64,000 nt of DNA. Origin: Pelodera strongyloides. Lineage: Eukaryota; Nematoda; Chromadorea; Rhabditida; Rhabditidae. Location of the stretch: the NCBI GenBank assembly GCA_036852015.1, contig JAANDG010000012.1, positions 496,001 through 560,000 of the forward strand, written 5' to 3'. Below the pieces are notes generated by a model. It did no database searches and was not told the origin of the DNA. It was given only the letters and a program-made list of their open reading frames with translations. Of the stretch, positions 27,128-41,196 are shown piece after piece. Every line of letters starts with the position of its first letter. Positions within the stretch are counted from its first letter, which is position 1. The position numbers were made by a program, and so were the translations under genes.

Positions 27128-28028
27128 AACTTCATGGAACATGTTTACCTAATTTTCCCTTCATACATTCAATTCCTTTCAAAAAGTTCTATCAAGTTGC
27201 TTCTTTCTTAGATCGAGCGATTCGATCACGATCCGATGACCATACTTTATCTGAACTAACAAGAAGATGGACTTCGTAATACTTTCAGACGTTCTCGAAG
27301 TCCGCGCACTGAAGACGATATTCAACAAATGTAGATAACGATATGAGCTGTGAACTTTTACGGATCCTCGGAAGTGCAGAGGTAGTGTATTTGGTTATTG
27401 CTTATAAAGACTCCCAACCTGGCGCATGTTCGCAGATGGCTTACAAGCTGCCACCATGCGGCGCGCAACAGGCAAACAACTGGCATGCTACGTGTAGCGA
27501 CCATAAATGCGACGCGCACAACTAATGAGCGATGTCGTAGCGAGCGTAAACTTTGGAATTTATTACCCTGAGTGTCTATTTAGAACATTTTTTATGTGAA
27601 TTAGATTTCAGACAAGCGACAACACTTCGTGCACCGAAGCATGTCCTGTCGAGAGTTCTACTTCGCCGCAATTATGCAGTAACAATAATAACAAACGAGG
27701 TATCTAACTTTTATAAATGAGATACACAGATCATAGCTGGCATATTCAAAGAGAACTACCCAATAAATGAATCTTTTCTTCGATATTTCAATACTACATA
27801 AGAAATTCTTGCATATTTTTTACTCTCATTATTATTAACTTATATTGCTCTTTCATAACCTTTCGAGATGACTCCTGACAACCGCATTTAAAAGTATTCT
27901 GTGCGTAAATTGTGCCGAAAATACCGTATAATGGGGCTGAAATTTCCATATGTAAGTGCAGTTGCGCAGTAATCACATACACTTCGCAAGCAACTTGCCA
28001 TACCCCTTTAAAAACAATAGTTGTTCAG

Positions 28029-30156
28029 GACCTCGGATCCGTGTGCGTCGTGGTGAAGAGATCCTCCACCTGGACAACAACCACATCAGTAAAGTGATCG
28101 ACTTCATCCGTAAGTCCATTTATGGTTCTTGGCCGCACAGCCACCACACAAAAAGGGAGCGCGCCAGGGATTCGCGAAAGATTTAGCCTAGTTCACGAAC
28201 ATGTAACGCATTCTGTGGAGGGCTGGTCCGCCATCCGTAAGAGTGACAGATTAAACTGCACTCTTTTCGTGCTCTTTTGGCACACCTGCAGTTTGGCGCT
28301 TCCAACTGGTGGACCTCTTTGTACGGCGACTGCGTGATTTTTTAAATTTTCACTACCACCTCTGTACCTTCGGTGCTAGGTAAAATACTGACAACGCAAT
28401 CAAAAATTTTTCTTTACCTTTGAGGTCATCACGGATTTACGTTCAAACGTGTGCTTGATAAATAGTTCCCATGATGGCGTGACTCTGAAAATATGCTGCA
28501 TATTTCATAGGCTGCATAGAAAAACCAAAACACATGCACTTTTCCAACATTCGTGCCCTAATCTCACAGAAAAGCATATATCCTTTTGTGAATAGACTTG
28601 CCAAAACGTTGCTCAAAAGTTGGCTCTTGACTGGCGCATTTTTGGGGAAATTCGAAAAAGTCAACATTCAACGGTTGTGTACTGACTTACTCTGAAGCAC
28701 AAATTCTTTGTTTATTTGAGTTTTCCCTTCGCACTATTTGCTACCGAAAACCTGCAAAGGAAAAAAACAAAACACAAATCTATTTCTCTGTATACTTTCC
28801 TTTCCCTTACTGTCATATTTTCTTTTGCATCGGAGACTTTATCCTTTCCCTTTCCAACGAACAACTGTTCCCATACATAATCTTTACTCTTTTTTGTTGT
28901 TTTAAGACTTAACGCTTGTGTCTTTGCTGACGTAAGTAGGAAACTGAAGCGAGTTCGGTTTCACAATTAACTTCAAGTTTCTTCACTTATTATAATAATT
29001 TATTACGCACACATAAAATTCATGAGAAAAATTAGTCCTCAAGACGGTGGTGCGCGGCGCTCAATGGGCGCTCGAGGTTTCACTGTGCATCCGTTCGCGA
29101 GGGCTTTGCGAAGGCAGGAAGAACTCGTTGCGTATCCTTTGAACTCTTTAGATATTCGCGCCAATTTCTCGCCGCGCCCCACCATAGTTTCATTAGTGAA
29201 GGAAGGATGTTGAACAATATTTGCCCTAATTTCCCTAAATGAGTGAAGGCCCGGTGAAAAACTATGGTTTTGTCAAGTAAGCGGATTTGGTTTAATTGAA
29301 TATGTTCAAATACAAACGAACAAATTCCTCTGTGTGTCTTTAGAGAGGGAACACTGCGTCTCAACTCCTCTGGTTTAACTTGCCATTCTCTAGTTACATT
29401 TTACACCTTTCTGCCACAGTTAAACCGACGTGACAGCCGCGTCCGCTGTGTAAACCATAAGTTCCAATACGTCGATTTGTTGTTTGCTCTCTAAAGTCTT
29501 TAGCCCTCTAACTTTATTATTTTACCTTACAACATTTCTTCCCTAATTGAATAAGCTGTATAACATAACATTTTTTAAACTTATGTGGATTAACTGCCGT
29601 CCCATAATTAATGAAATGTAAATTAGAATAAATCGAGGGTCGCGCAGTAATTAAATGGACTCCATGGGAATACAGAAACTGCTGTCATACGACTAGACGA
29701 CTAAAGACTATAGTAAAGTCCCGGCTCATCTCATGTAAGAAATTTATAATACGTTTCTGTGAATAGGGAAAAGTTACATTACCTTGATTACCTTGACATT
29801 ATATTATTGCTTTGTCCATGCTTATTCCTTTTCGACTTATACCGTATAACAGCCGATTTTCTAGAACTGCATTCATTTTTATTTATGCAAAATAAATGGT
29901 GTCGACTTAGTGTCATTTTTTAGACTATGTTTGTTTGTAGTTGAAATCATTTATTTGAGCCTACAGCTTTCGCATGCTCTAACAAGTGAATACAAAACCT
30001 TGCGTTCTCATGGCGACGTGTTTTGCTTACATAATGTAAAAACTAAAAAGAGGTAGTCGTATTAGAAAGACGCAAAGACGGAGAGGTAAAACTAATAACT
30101 TAAATTGAATTATTTTCTGCAACTTTAACTAAATTCATCAATTTTTGCAGCTTTGC

Positions 30157-30198
<42 letters not shown>

Positions 30199-32441
30199 GA
30201 GAGAGATGAGAGAGCGTTTATGAAGCCGACAGATACGGAATCGAAGTGCAATAAATTCTATGTAAACTTCTGAATACTCAAAATCCGATGTCGGACCTTT
30301 TTTTGATAGTTGGACAGCAACGGCCTTTTGAATGATTTAAAGGGTCAGGCCCCGATATAACCTATATTTTTATTTGTTCATAATTTTTGTAAAGGGTTTT
30401 GTTAAATATCACACTGTGTTTGACTGGCTTCACCATTGCAAAGCTTTCACGTAAGTTTTCCTTACAGAGTATACTATGGAAAAGCAATTGCCCCTTGTTT
30501 CCTTATTGTGCGTGTCCCGGGGCAAATCGCTCTTTTTCTGTCCCTATGAGCCTGGCTATACAGTCGGCTACCCTCGGGACACGCACAACAAGGAAATAAG
30601 GGTGCAATTGCTTTCCCATACTGTATACTCTGTAAGGAAAGCGAACGTGAAAAGCTTCGTGATGGTAAAGCCAGCTCAAACTCAGTGTGTATATTTTATA
30701 ATAAACACCCTTTACAAAAATTATGAACAAATAATAAATATGGGTTCAAAACGGTGGGCCTGACCCTTTAAGAGCCGCTTTGACTTTCCTTTCGGATATA
30801 AAATTCTCTCTCTATCTCTATCTCCCTCTCTCTCTCCATCTCACTCTCCTCTCTCTCGCTGTCTATTTATCTCACTCTCTATCCTTCGTTTCCCTAACTT
30901 TCTTCCTTTCCCACATCTATATATTTCTTCTCTCTCTCTCTCCTCTACCTCTCCCTCCCTCACTCTCTCTCTCTCTTCGCCTCCCTCTATTTATCTCTGT
31001 TATTCCCGAACACATTACCTACAATCCTAAATACCCGAGACCACACTTCTGTTTGGTTTTGATCTCCCCTAGCCTCCGGATCGTTTTCTAAAACACACTC
31101 TTCAAATATAACATGTACTGTATCGTGATGTAAAATAGAAAAGTGCACTACTTATGTACGTCGAGTGGGTGTTCCTCAGTATTAAGTAAATATCTACTAG
31201 ATTCTTTTTGGCAAATTACTTTCTAATTGCAAGTTCAAGCCACACATAAACTTCCTCTGCATTAGTACTATTTACTGTTTACTACACATTTGCAATTTTT
31301 GAATTATCATTATTAATAAATTAATTTATTTAATTTACGAGACTCTTAGAAAGACTACTGTACCCCCGTTTTACTCTCGTACCACTATATTGCTGCTTAT
31401 TTTAGTGCTAAGTGTAATAGAGTTATATTTCTAAACTTACTTATAGTACTAAAAGAATTAGAAATACAAAAATAACAAAGTCATACGTCAACCAATGAAC
31501 AGTTGTCGCTTTACAGATGGATGACCTGTTTTTGTAGATCATTTTGTCCTTTTCTTGAGATCATTTGTATTTCTCGTGGATAATATAGAGACTAACTAAA
31601 GTCCCTAAGGCCTAAGGATCCGGCCATGAAGTGATCATGATATGAAGTCACCGTTTTGCTTATTTTGTTGTCACTTTCTTTACACAACGTTGTGTTTTAC
31701 GTAAGGCTTGAGCCTTTGATTCAGTGAGGTGGCTTTTACTATAACTCAGATCAAGTATAAGTGAGATAACTCAGATCAATAGTATCTTACAAAACTATCC
31801 CAGCAGCACTCCAAACTTGTAATAACAATATTAATTTATTAAATTAAGTATTAGTGTATTCCATAGTTTCTAGGCTCTTTTCATTGTTTTCATACTAATT
31901 CACACACAATAGAGGTGAGCCTGCTAATCTGATGCTACAAATACGTAATGTTTCTTTTGTCATAGCCATAGCGACAACTAATTGTACGTTGCACATCTTG
32001 CTTGAAAACCACCTGACTAGAATTAATCTAATTAAATAATAATAATAATAATATTACGTGACATTTGTTCCAAAGCTGACTAGTGTAAGTCCTTCAACCT
32101 TTTTATCCTTTCTTTATGCTTATTTGTTAGTTTAGAGTACGATCTACTCTAACCGTACATGTTAATACTTCTTTTTACTCTGCCGCTCTATCAAATTCAT
32201 ATAATTTAAAGGGATAATTTATTTCCCGGAAATATTTACATCAGACGTCCGACTTTTTAAAAACGACTCTCGAAAAAAATGAACTTCTCCTTCTCTGCTT
32301 CTCTCATTTTCACTCACTCATTCTCCGTTTCATGTTTCCCTCCCCAACTTCATACCGGAAGCTGCGCAATGAGGTCTAATGTTGCTAAATCTAAATGCGT
32401 AATAATAAATATTATCCTCCCTCTCTCACTCTCTCTGTCTC

Positions 32442-32484
<43 letters not shown>

Positions 32485-35400
32485 AATTCAACTTCCCCAA
32501 AAAAATATCATGCGTAAAAACATGAAAAAATCAGTGGAGCGTTTTACGTGCTTGGACTATGTGTGAGATTGACTACCTCCTTCCATACTTCACTGATTTG
32601 TGTTAGTGATGCGCCGCGAAGTCCTCGCTCGCGTCCCATTTGCTGTATGCCAGATAGATGCCGCTCTTTCATGTATTATTGCTTCTGATGCAAGTGTGAT
32701 CATATGATTAATTGATAATCATAACTCGTCATATCTCTTTTGCTCCGTGAGTACGGTGGAATTTTTTTAGCCCTCTGTAAGTCTCTCCAATAATATGCAT
32801 TGTTAATTAGTCGACTGTAACTTATCTCTTGTTGAATTTAGCTACCGAATGGTAGGACTTTAGATATACTGTATCAACAGAAAGGTAAAGAGGGATAGAG
32901 AGAGAGCGAGAGAGATGGGGAGCAGAGAACTATGGGAGGGGGGCATAAAAGAGAGAAAAAGATGTAGAGAGAGAATTGCCGGTAGATCGGCTTAACACGA
33001 ACATTTCATTTCGCGTACACTGGACCCACGCTAAAGAACATAATAATCCCCTGATTCGCCAACATTTTTGTGTGTGTCTTTTTCATTTATTTCTCTCTCT
33101 CTCTATCTCTCTCTCTCTCTATTCTTTCTCTAGTGCTCTATCTCTCCCCCTCTCTCTCTCCTAACCACTCATAACCAAGAGCCCTATTCTTTTAATTAAT
33201 TTGCATAATTAATGAAGATGTACTGCGGGCGGTTGCGCAGCTACACTTCATAGTTTAACTATATGGAGCATCAATCTAATTTGCATATAGTACATGGAAA
33301 TGCACCTGTCCAGCGTTAGTTTCATAACCACGTGTCATACCCTTTAAACTTACAAGAAACGGAGTCTCAGGTTGTCACCAAATTAGCCACTCATTCCTGC
33401 ATCTTTGCCCTTTTGATTCATGATTCTTCCCGCACAAAAAACCTATCAATTTCTAATCGCTCAATAGTTCTCTTTTACAAAAAGGACACTAAAATTAGAT
33501 CCATTTTTAGGATAGATAATAGGAATTGTGTTTTTTTTTGCAACGTCATAATTTGAAACAAAATATAAAAATATTTTAAATACTACAAGAAATAAATAAA
33601 TTTTAAATATTAATAGATAAACACGATTTTAATAAACAATATTAATATACCTAGTCAATAATATAGTAAATTCCGTAAATTCATGAGCTCTTTGACACTC
33701 TAGTATATACTTTGGTGTTTTGTTTAAAATTCACAAACAACACAATGCCATCTTCTATTCGTCATTCCTCTACTTTTTATTCTTATTTTAGATTTGGATC
33801 TTCTACAGTGAGTGTTTTTGCTTATTCCACTCAGATTAGTATCTTCAGCAGTTATTTTCTTCTGTGCTCTTTGAAAATGAACATTTTGGACCCCGATCGT
33901 TAGATTCACCCATTTAGCTTCACAAATAAACTTATCAATATTATTGTTATGTATCTAAGTAGCCACCATTATTAGTTATTAATAATATTAATGTAACTGA
34001 TTTTTTATTAATATTTATAAATTGTATTTTTTGTCAGCCCAGAGGAAGGGTGTTATCTCAGTGTCACTCAAATACAAATAAACAGGGCCGTTCTATAAAA
34101 TAATGACACAAAATGGCTATCTTTGGAATAATCGATTTTATAGTTCTCCCGCCAATTCATGCCTTTTGTTCCTCACAAATTGAACGTTTTTCTACATAAA
34201 AACATTTTCCTTTTGCATCTAATTGATCCTTTATTTTTTATATATACTGATGATTTTTTTTATGAACATTAGCACATAATTTACAATCAGTTACTATTAT
34301 CCTTCCTTTCTTCATGGCTTCCTAAAAAATGAGTTTTATGTTTTTTATGTGATTTATTAAATAAGTATTTGCGTATTCGATGTAAAAATGCTCTTTTTGT
34401 GTACTGATCATCTCTAATGCTAATGATCTGTAATTTTCTCAGGGGATTACGACGAAAAAGAAGCTAATTTCTATTGCGAGAGCATTGAAAATAATGTGAA
34501 TTTCGCATTCGGATTGCTATATTCTGGGAGTTTTATGATTTTTCAATATTTCTTTCGTCGACGTCGGCTAGCGGATCTTCTACCACTTCGTTGATCACGT
34601 CTTACCCCGTCTGGTGCTAGAACTTCTACCTCGTCGGGTAGGAGAACCACGTCGTCGTCCACCACCTAATCTTACTATCCGTCAAAGGTACGAAAAGGCA
34701 ATCACCCTGGCTGATTATTCTAACTACGACGCCGATCTCTTGGACCGCTTCTACGCCATACGTGAGTTTTTTCATTCATGAATCGTTTTAAATCTTCTCT
34801 TGCTGTTTTCGTGTCTATGGCTCTTATAATTCTGCTTTTCTCTCTCTTACCCCTCCTCTCCCTCTGCCACTTTTTCCATCCCTTTGCGGTTATATGTATG
34901 TATCATCCCATCATTTTGCGCTTTTTGCATGATATTTTTTATTCTCAACCGTTTTGTAGCAGTCTTGAACACGTATGTAGTGTATAACAATAAGTAAGAT
35001 GTGTGCCTAACTGCTGGCATCTGCATTAAATATAGTACTATGATGTCATTCTGCCTATTATCTGGCTGAGTAATACGTTTTGCTTATAAAAAGTAACGTG
35101 AAGCCTAAAGATAGTTCGAGAGAGAGAGAGAAGAGACAGAGACAGAGAGAGACAGAGAGTGAGAGAGGAGTGAGAGGATAGATGATCCGCTTCCTGTGAA
35201 TGATGAACTCCCGGGGAAAATAGTAAAAACCGTCGGGGCGCTCCCATCAATCGCTCACACTTGGAAACTGAAAGCTTTGTTCTGTTGACTGACGAGATAG
35301 CACTGTCGGAGAAGATATTCAGACTGCAAAGAAGACTAGAGAACCAACTTGAGCATTGTCTCCCCAAGAGAGACTAGATTTCTCTGACTATCTCGGTTCT

Positions 35401-36894
35401 AGCAGGTTTGTCCTCTCTCACTCCCGCTTGAACTAATCGTAAGGAAGAGTGTGCTTTGGAAAACGCCTGTGAATTTGTCCTGCCCTAAATTTGAGACTAG
35501 GCTACAAACTACGAACTGTTTTTCGTTTTGTATCATACTACTGTATTTTATCATTTCATTGATGCCCTTTACTTTTCCTTTGCTTTAGTCCTGGCAGTTT
35601 CTAATCGCAAATAGATTTAAACTCTTTTATAACACTTTTTTTTAGTCGATTGCTTACGGAAATTTTAGTCGATTGCTTACGCATTTCGATCAAAGTTGAC
35701 TATTCTTATGCTTATGCGCTCGCTTGTGATAATACCGTATCTTACCATCTTACGTAATAAGTTGAACACAAAGTGCAGCAGGCAAGCTCATGAAAACTCC
35801 CAAAACTATTTTTTACTAATATTTTTGGTGCTTTATGGTTTCACATCATTAGTAACTGATAGCTTGTCTATCATTTCCAACAATTAGAGTAGCTAATTGC
35901 TCAACACGAATTGACATGCGCTAATTCGAATTGGCAAGAGGGAAAATCACGTTGTTCTGGCTATTTTTGTATCTTTACGGAGCTGTGGTTGAAGAATTTT
36001 TGTAACTTGTACCTATGATCTAGAAAAAACAACTATCTGACCATAATTAAAATTAGCTTATATTTACATTTCCCACGTAAACTCCTGTGCATCATAATTT
36101 TTTTTCCTTTTTTCTTCATTTTATACTTGTAATACGGGTACTGGTGGTTTATACATATTACTCAAACATTGTCGAATCAGAAAAATTTTGCCGTTTTTGG
36201 TTGAACCTGAGCAAATAAGGTTTAAATAGATTCGCTTACTCATTTCTTGAAGTTACTATGTTCACTAATGAAAACGAAAAATAATAGTCACCCTAAACGA
36301 AAAATACCCTACTAGACACACTACCAGGGAACGGCGTGAAAATAGTTTGCCATAGCAGGGGCATCCCTCTCCAGACCATTTCCAAAACTAATTGCAAACC
36401 ATTTCGCGCACCCCTGGCGCTCATCCAGGGCACCTTATTATTTTTTTTTTGCGCGGCAACTGCGCGTAGTTTCATCCCTTCTAGAGGCGCAGGTTTAGTA
36501 GGCTTGTTGTCGCTTGAATCTGATCTTTAGAAACTACGACCTTGAGCTCTTTTCTGTGTATTTTTGTATTTATAAAGAACAAACCGTAATGATTTCGTCT
36601 AACTTCAAGAGAAAAGTGTTTTCCGTTGTCAGTTTCAATTAAATCGATGTGAGAGGAAAGTATCATGTTCTACCAATTTCTAGCAAACTCCTAATTATCA
36701 ACTTTATTTTTTACCTTCAAATGATAATTTAAGATTTCTTGCTTTAGATCTATCATGACATTGATACATTCCTAATTAGTTTTCTAATATTTACAATACA
36801 TTACATTATATTTATTACTTGCCTTGACTTTCCAGCTTTCGTTGGCCACCATACCAAGTATGCTATTAGGAAGGGTCAGCGCTATAATTGCAAG
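28029..36894 (+). CDS. Tentative gene of unknown family, four phase-consistent exons (partial)
   Basis: Exons 28029-28109, 34443-34495, 34572-34761 and 36836-36894 join without a stop and in consistent phase (1-1, 1-0, 0-1, 1-0). They give about 127 residues. Segments include GEEILHLDNNHISKVIDFI, an RIFYHFVDHVLPRLVLELLP helix, a basic EPRRRPPP stretch, then YEKAITLADYSNYDADLLDR and GHHTKYAIRKGQRYNC. Codons look coding (GTGATCGACTTCATC, GACGCCGATCTC). Weak points are the acceptor at 34571, the donor GTGAAT at 34496, a 6.3 kb first intron and no start or stop found. I do not recognise the family. It could be a separate gene or 5' exons of the TRAK gene: using an AG at 42354-42355 would join it in frame. 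Confidence 0.4.
30158..30207. repeat. GA microsatellite
   Basis: About 35 bp of pure GA followed by GATAGAGA and further GA repeats. Confidence 0.85.
30336..30771. mobile_element. 436 bp inverted-repeat element, TTTAAAGGGTCAGGCCC ends
   Basis: Left terminus TTTAAAGGGTCAGGCCC, right terminus GGGCCTGACCCTTTAA. The arms stay complementary through most of the element (for example CAATTGCCCCTTG against GGGTGCAATTG, and CCCGGG/CCTCGGGACACGCACAA near the centre). There is no protein of its own. It is a MITE-like element distinct from family A, within the long first intron of the tentative gene. Confidence 0.75.
30797..30985. repeat. Long imperfect CT microsatellite
   Basis: About 190 bp of CT-rich sequence with ATCTCTAT variants. 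It gives a false serine/leucine-rich open frame. Confidence 0.8.
32417..32481. repeat. CT microsatellite
   Basis: CT repeats with TGTCTC interruptions, ending in a pure run of about 30 bp. Confidence 0.85.
33092..33166. repeat. CT microsatellite
   Basis: CT-rich tract with TAT and CCC interruptions. Confidence 0.8.
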
Positions 36895-38750
36895 GTAGTC
36901 CCCAGCTTCACAATTTCCAACCTATCGTTAGCTCTCTGACTTAGCGATAGTTGCGTGATATTGGAGTTTAGCGTTTAGCTAGCCCTATGATTTCACATTT
37001 CTTATTTACCATATTACTGTTCCTACCATTCTCTAGTCTTCACTGGCCCTTCATATATTCTTTGTTTGTCTCGTTCATGTCGTTCAATATTTACATAGGC
37101 GGTTCAGAATTTTGGTTCCTTTGGTACCCATGTGTACCGTCCATATAGAGACATCTTTGATGTGCTACCTGTGTATTATACATTTAATAATGTTATGGTT
37201 AACTACATAGGATATTTTAATTGTCTCTAACATTTATAAAAAGCCGCCTACCGTTCGTAAAATTAAAAATGATCTTTCAACTTTCAACTTTATGGAACCG
37301 CTGTTTTGAACAAGTTATCGATTAATTTTGATACTTAAACTTCCTTACGAACACTCTGCTCAGTTCTCTATCTATTTGCTAAGTTAGCCCACTGACTGTT
37401 CTTGTGACTGTGCTTGAAAGCGCAATTCCTTTTAACCAAACTTGTAGAATGTAATATCGAAGAGCTTTCGCAAAATTGGATCAATGTTACATACATAATA
37501 TTCTTTACACGTGTCAATCTTTGATTTCTCAAAAATAAACGCCAATAATTTATCCGTGTTTCCAATTTTTCGTTTTTTTTGTACGATATACTAGGTTCTC
37601 TCTGACTGCGAACCTGCGAACCTGTACTCTCCTTCTCTGTCCTCTGCCCTGTCACCTGTTCTTTTCCCTCTCAGTCTTTCAGCATCTTGTTTCGTGTGAT
37701 TGTAGTAGTACAGGTTCCAAAACAGTATCGTTTTTGCTGGAATTGCAACTTTTATACTTTTTACTATAAATTATTCGTACATGTACACTAGATAGTAATA
37801 ATCTAGCACACATTGTACTAGTGAAATTATTATTACATTTAAACTATGTTCTTCACATAAAAGTATATTCGGAGGTTACCACTTTTTCTATAATATTTTT
37901 TCCAAATGGAACCTTACAGTATGTATGTTCTTACACTTTTTTCTTGCCCCGTTCTGGTTCTAATATTCGTATATCTCGAATATTTTCTACGAATTGAATG
38001 TTTTGATCGATATATTTTTGTGTGTTTTCAACAAAGAAAAGATAGACTACATGCGGGTTTTTAATTTCTCGATCTCCATTCGCGCACTAACCTACCTATC
38101 ATTCAAATTTTTCACATACAGTATACCAATACATTGCATGCTAATTCACGCAATTACGTAAAGTGCTTACGTTTTTTGAGTGTTTTGTAAAGTTTGTTGT
38201 TCTTCTGAACCCTACTGAATCCTTCTGAACTGTTCTAATAGGCTTAGGAAACAAAATTTCAGCTTGGGTATATGCATATGATTAGACTAGTTTTGAGCCA
38301 AAATCTGCAAGCATTTAGTATGTATACTATGTAAATTCTATGCCATAGGTATTAGAGAAAGGAAATAGTGTGCTCTCGAAGAGACCCATACAAATTAGCA
38401 TATCCTGGACCAGAATGAAAGATTTACGTAACCGCCCGTATGTATCGTATTACCCCCTCTGGTACTTTGTCTCCTTATCTCAACATAAGCTTAGGATTAA
38501 TGTCAGTTACACTTCGTAAGATAATAATGTTCATTACAAAGCCGTAATCTGAGATTCATTATCTTGTAATTGGAGATCTTTCAGCATTTGTCCGGGAAAT
38601 TAAGTGTAATGGTTCATCCTCTATTATTTGGGAATTTTAATATGCTTATTTTTTTTCTAAATAGTAGCTATCTGAAACTAAACCCCTGTCGCCTTCGGTT
38701 CCATCCCTTCGGTTCCCTGAGTGACCGCACTAGTACTGTTATTTTCAAAG

Positions 38751-38920
38751 TTAAAGCGAAATGCTAGTCTCTTTGGAAAATTTGCATATGATAAGCAAAT
38801 CCTATGTATCCTATGCTAATTTTGTACATTGCCATGGACGATCGTACAAAATTAGCATAGGATACACAGGATTTGCTTACCATATGCAAATTTTCCAAAG
38901 GGGCTAGCATTTCGCTTTAA
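38751..38920. mobile_element. 170 bp near-perfect hairpin element (TTAAAGCGAAA ends)
   Basis: Arms of about 77 bp are almost perfect reverse complements (TTAAAGCGAAATGCTAG on the left, CTAGCATTTCGCTTTAA on the right), around a loop of about 16 bp at ATTGCCATGGACGATC. It shares its terminal bases with the CCGGCCGG elements in the PIWI introns. Confidence 0.8.
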
Positions 38921-39787
38921 CAAAGCGCATTAGATATCCCTAAGCCTTTACCTACACCTAGATGTCCAATTTCTTCTTTATCTAACAAACATTTATCCTT
39001 GACAGTAGACCTTCAAGGCCGTCTATGGTTTATGTCCCCATCCCTCCTCTCCTAACTCCTAGCAACCAGCCAACAAAACACATCCGCTTAGTTTACCTTT
39101 TTTCACTTTTTAAATAATTACTTACTTTTTAACACTCATTCGGTTATTTTATAAAAAAATATTGTATCTTAAAAATTAGTTTGTCCATGAGACGATTTTC
39201 GTATCGCTCTAGTTTTTTTACACTATGATAACTACTGTATTAACTTAATAACTATTTACTATTGTTATTGAATGCACTCGTTTCGAGTTTGATCCGTATT
39301 TTATACCCAATTACGAAAAGATTTACTTTTTTTTGTGTTTTGAAAGCGCGATAATTTTTTGGGAAACAATTGTTTGGTAGATTATCTGGGTGCAACAGAT
39401 CTTACACGTATAAACTCACTGAAAGGATTATATTTAAACTGTTTATAATGTTAGATTAAACTAATCAAGTTAATGCCAAGACGTATGTGCCCGATTATCT
39501 GTAGTTTACGCAGTAGTTTACGCCAGACTGTCTGGTGTTCATAATCATAACCTCGTTTCTCGAGACGGATTTACTGCCCTTAAATAAAAGGAGAACGCAA
39601 TTGTAGTATAAGAGATTTCTTATTTATTATAATGTAGAGTATTGTGTATAGACACATTGTATACATATGTATTTTGTACACATCAATGCGTTGGTATAAT
39701 TGACAATTCTGAAGTCTGAAGGACATCCGTAATTCAGCCATACTTCTCATACTTTTCATCGCTTTCTTATTTATTTATTTCATTTTT

Positions 39788-39792
39788 TCCTT

Positions 39793-39838
<46 letters not shown>

Positions 39839-39845
39839 CCTCTCT
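39788..39845. repeat. CT microsatellite
   Basis: CT run of about 45 bp flanked by CTTT and CCCT variants. A second shorter run follows at 39927-39975. Confidence 0.85.
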
Positions 39846-41045
39846 TTCTTTTTCTTCATTCCTCCGTCCACCAGACGGCCTACATCACAACCATCGGCTT
39901 AGATCGATAAGTCTGCCGTTTTGAAAGGGGCTCTCTCTCTCTCTCTCTTTCTATCTCTCTCTGTCTGTCTCTCTGGCCTCTTTTCATTTTCATATGGCTT
40001 TTTACTTTCATCAAATAACCACGGGCGATGAATTTTACATTCCAAATTTTACTTTGCCTTCTTTCTTTGTTGCCAAGTGAATACTTTCAGTTTGGAATAT
40101 TTTTATCTAAAAAGTTAAATATAAACAAGAAGTGAATTTGTATGTACTTTAATTTGTTTATCTTATCGAAAACAAAATTTTATAGTGGTTTTATGACTGT
40201 TTGTTACAACGCCTTGGCCGGTTTGTCGTGTGAACTTAAACGAATTTAAAGTTATTTGATTAAAGTTAAGAGGGTATAAATGGAAAATCTACCAAACAAT
40301 GTTCTGGACAGCAATATCTCAGAAGTTCATCAACGGTAAAAAAGAGTTACTTTTCTGAGTTATCTCATATACGTGGTACAGTACATTGTCCCTCAGTTCG
40401 ATCTACGGTCTTGTCTATTACAAATAATTTATTAATTATTTATACTATTATTTTATCTAAATTCTTTCTCTATTCCCTTTTCACTTCCTCTCTACATTCC
40501 CTTCTTGATTGTATTCCCCACTTATTTATCTAAATAACATTCCCGCGCTTCAATAACTGATTAGATAAAGCCTGTCAGAAGAACGCAATTCTTGGTTTTG
40601 CCACGCGGCAGGGCAGGGTCAGAGGGTTCCTAAAACCATACATACTTTTTGTAAACAATTTACTTGTAAGTTTCTTGAATTATTAAAGAGTTGTGGAATA
40701 ATTCTGAAATAAATAGGTATGCTGTGTTGATGAAGCTGGTACTGGTACTGGTACTTCTAGTACTGTACTAGTAAGTCTAGCTGAAGTACCGTTTTTTAAC
40801 CTAGGAACTGAGCAAGCTCGAACGAATAGTTTTAATTAACGAGTTACTTTTATTGTTATCCTACCTTTACCCTCACTTATCTTCGGAAGATCACTTCTCT
40901 GTTTATGATCCTTTAACCTCCATCTATCTTTTGATTGATGAGTCTCTTTTGGTTTTTAGTTGGTGACAGCTCCCCGGAACACACAAAAATATGATTTTTA
41001 AGAGCTTTCACATTTCAGGGCTTTGTATTCAAAGAGAATTACCGA

Positions 41046-41196
41046 CCATTTTTGAAACGTATCAAGTAGACCAGCATTCTTATGCAGCTTATGCACATGA
41101 ACATAGATTAGAATAAAAAATCGAGCTAAATTCAAGCAAGTTAGCATAAATGAGCAAGAATTCAGGTGTCCACGATCGTTTCAAAACCGGCCGGTA
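41046..41196. mobile_element. Divergent CCGGCCGG-ended element
   Basis: Right end GTTTCAAAACCGGCCGGTAA and an interior with CTTATGCAGC, GATTAGAATAAAAA and AATGAGCAAGAATTC resemble the two elements in PIWI introns at 58626-58786 and 59867-60053. The left end has decayed to TTTGAAACG. Confidence 0.45.

Larger units (their letters stand above)
21573..28028. other. Repeat-rich spacer upstream of COPA
   Basis: No gene is recognised. The spacer holds two family A inverted-repeat elements, one with a hairpin element nested inside it. It also has CT microsatellites at 23404-23478 and 26215-26290, GC-rich clusters of GGCGCACC-like motifs (about 22905-22940, 24090-24215, 25070-25120, 27419-27500) and otherwise AT-rich sequence. 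The COPA promoter should lie just above 21572, divergent from whatever follows. Confidence 0.6.

Noticed and set aside
30780..31091. Serine/leucine-rich 103-codon frame
   Set aside because: It is a translation of a CT microsatellite. There is no splice context and no homology; the same applies to frames at 26161-26343, 32279-32566 and 35038-35367.
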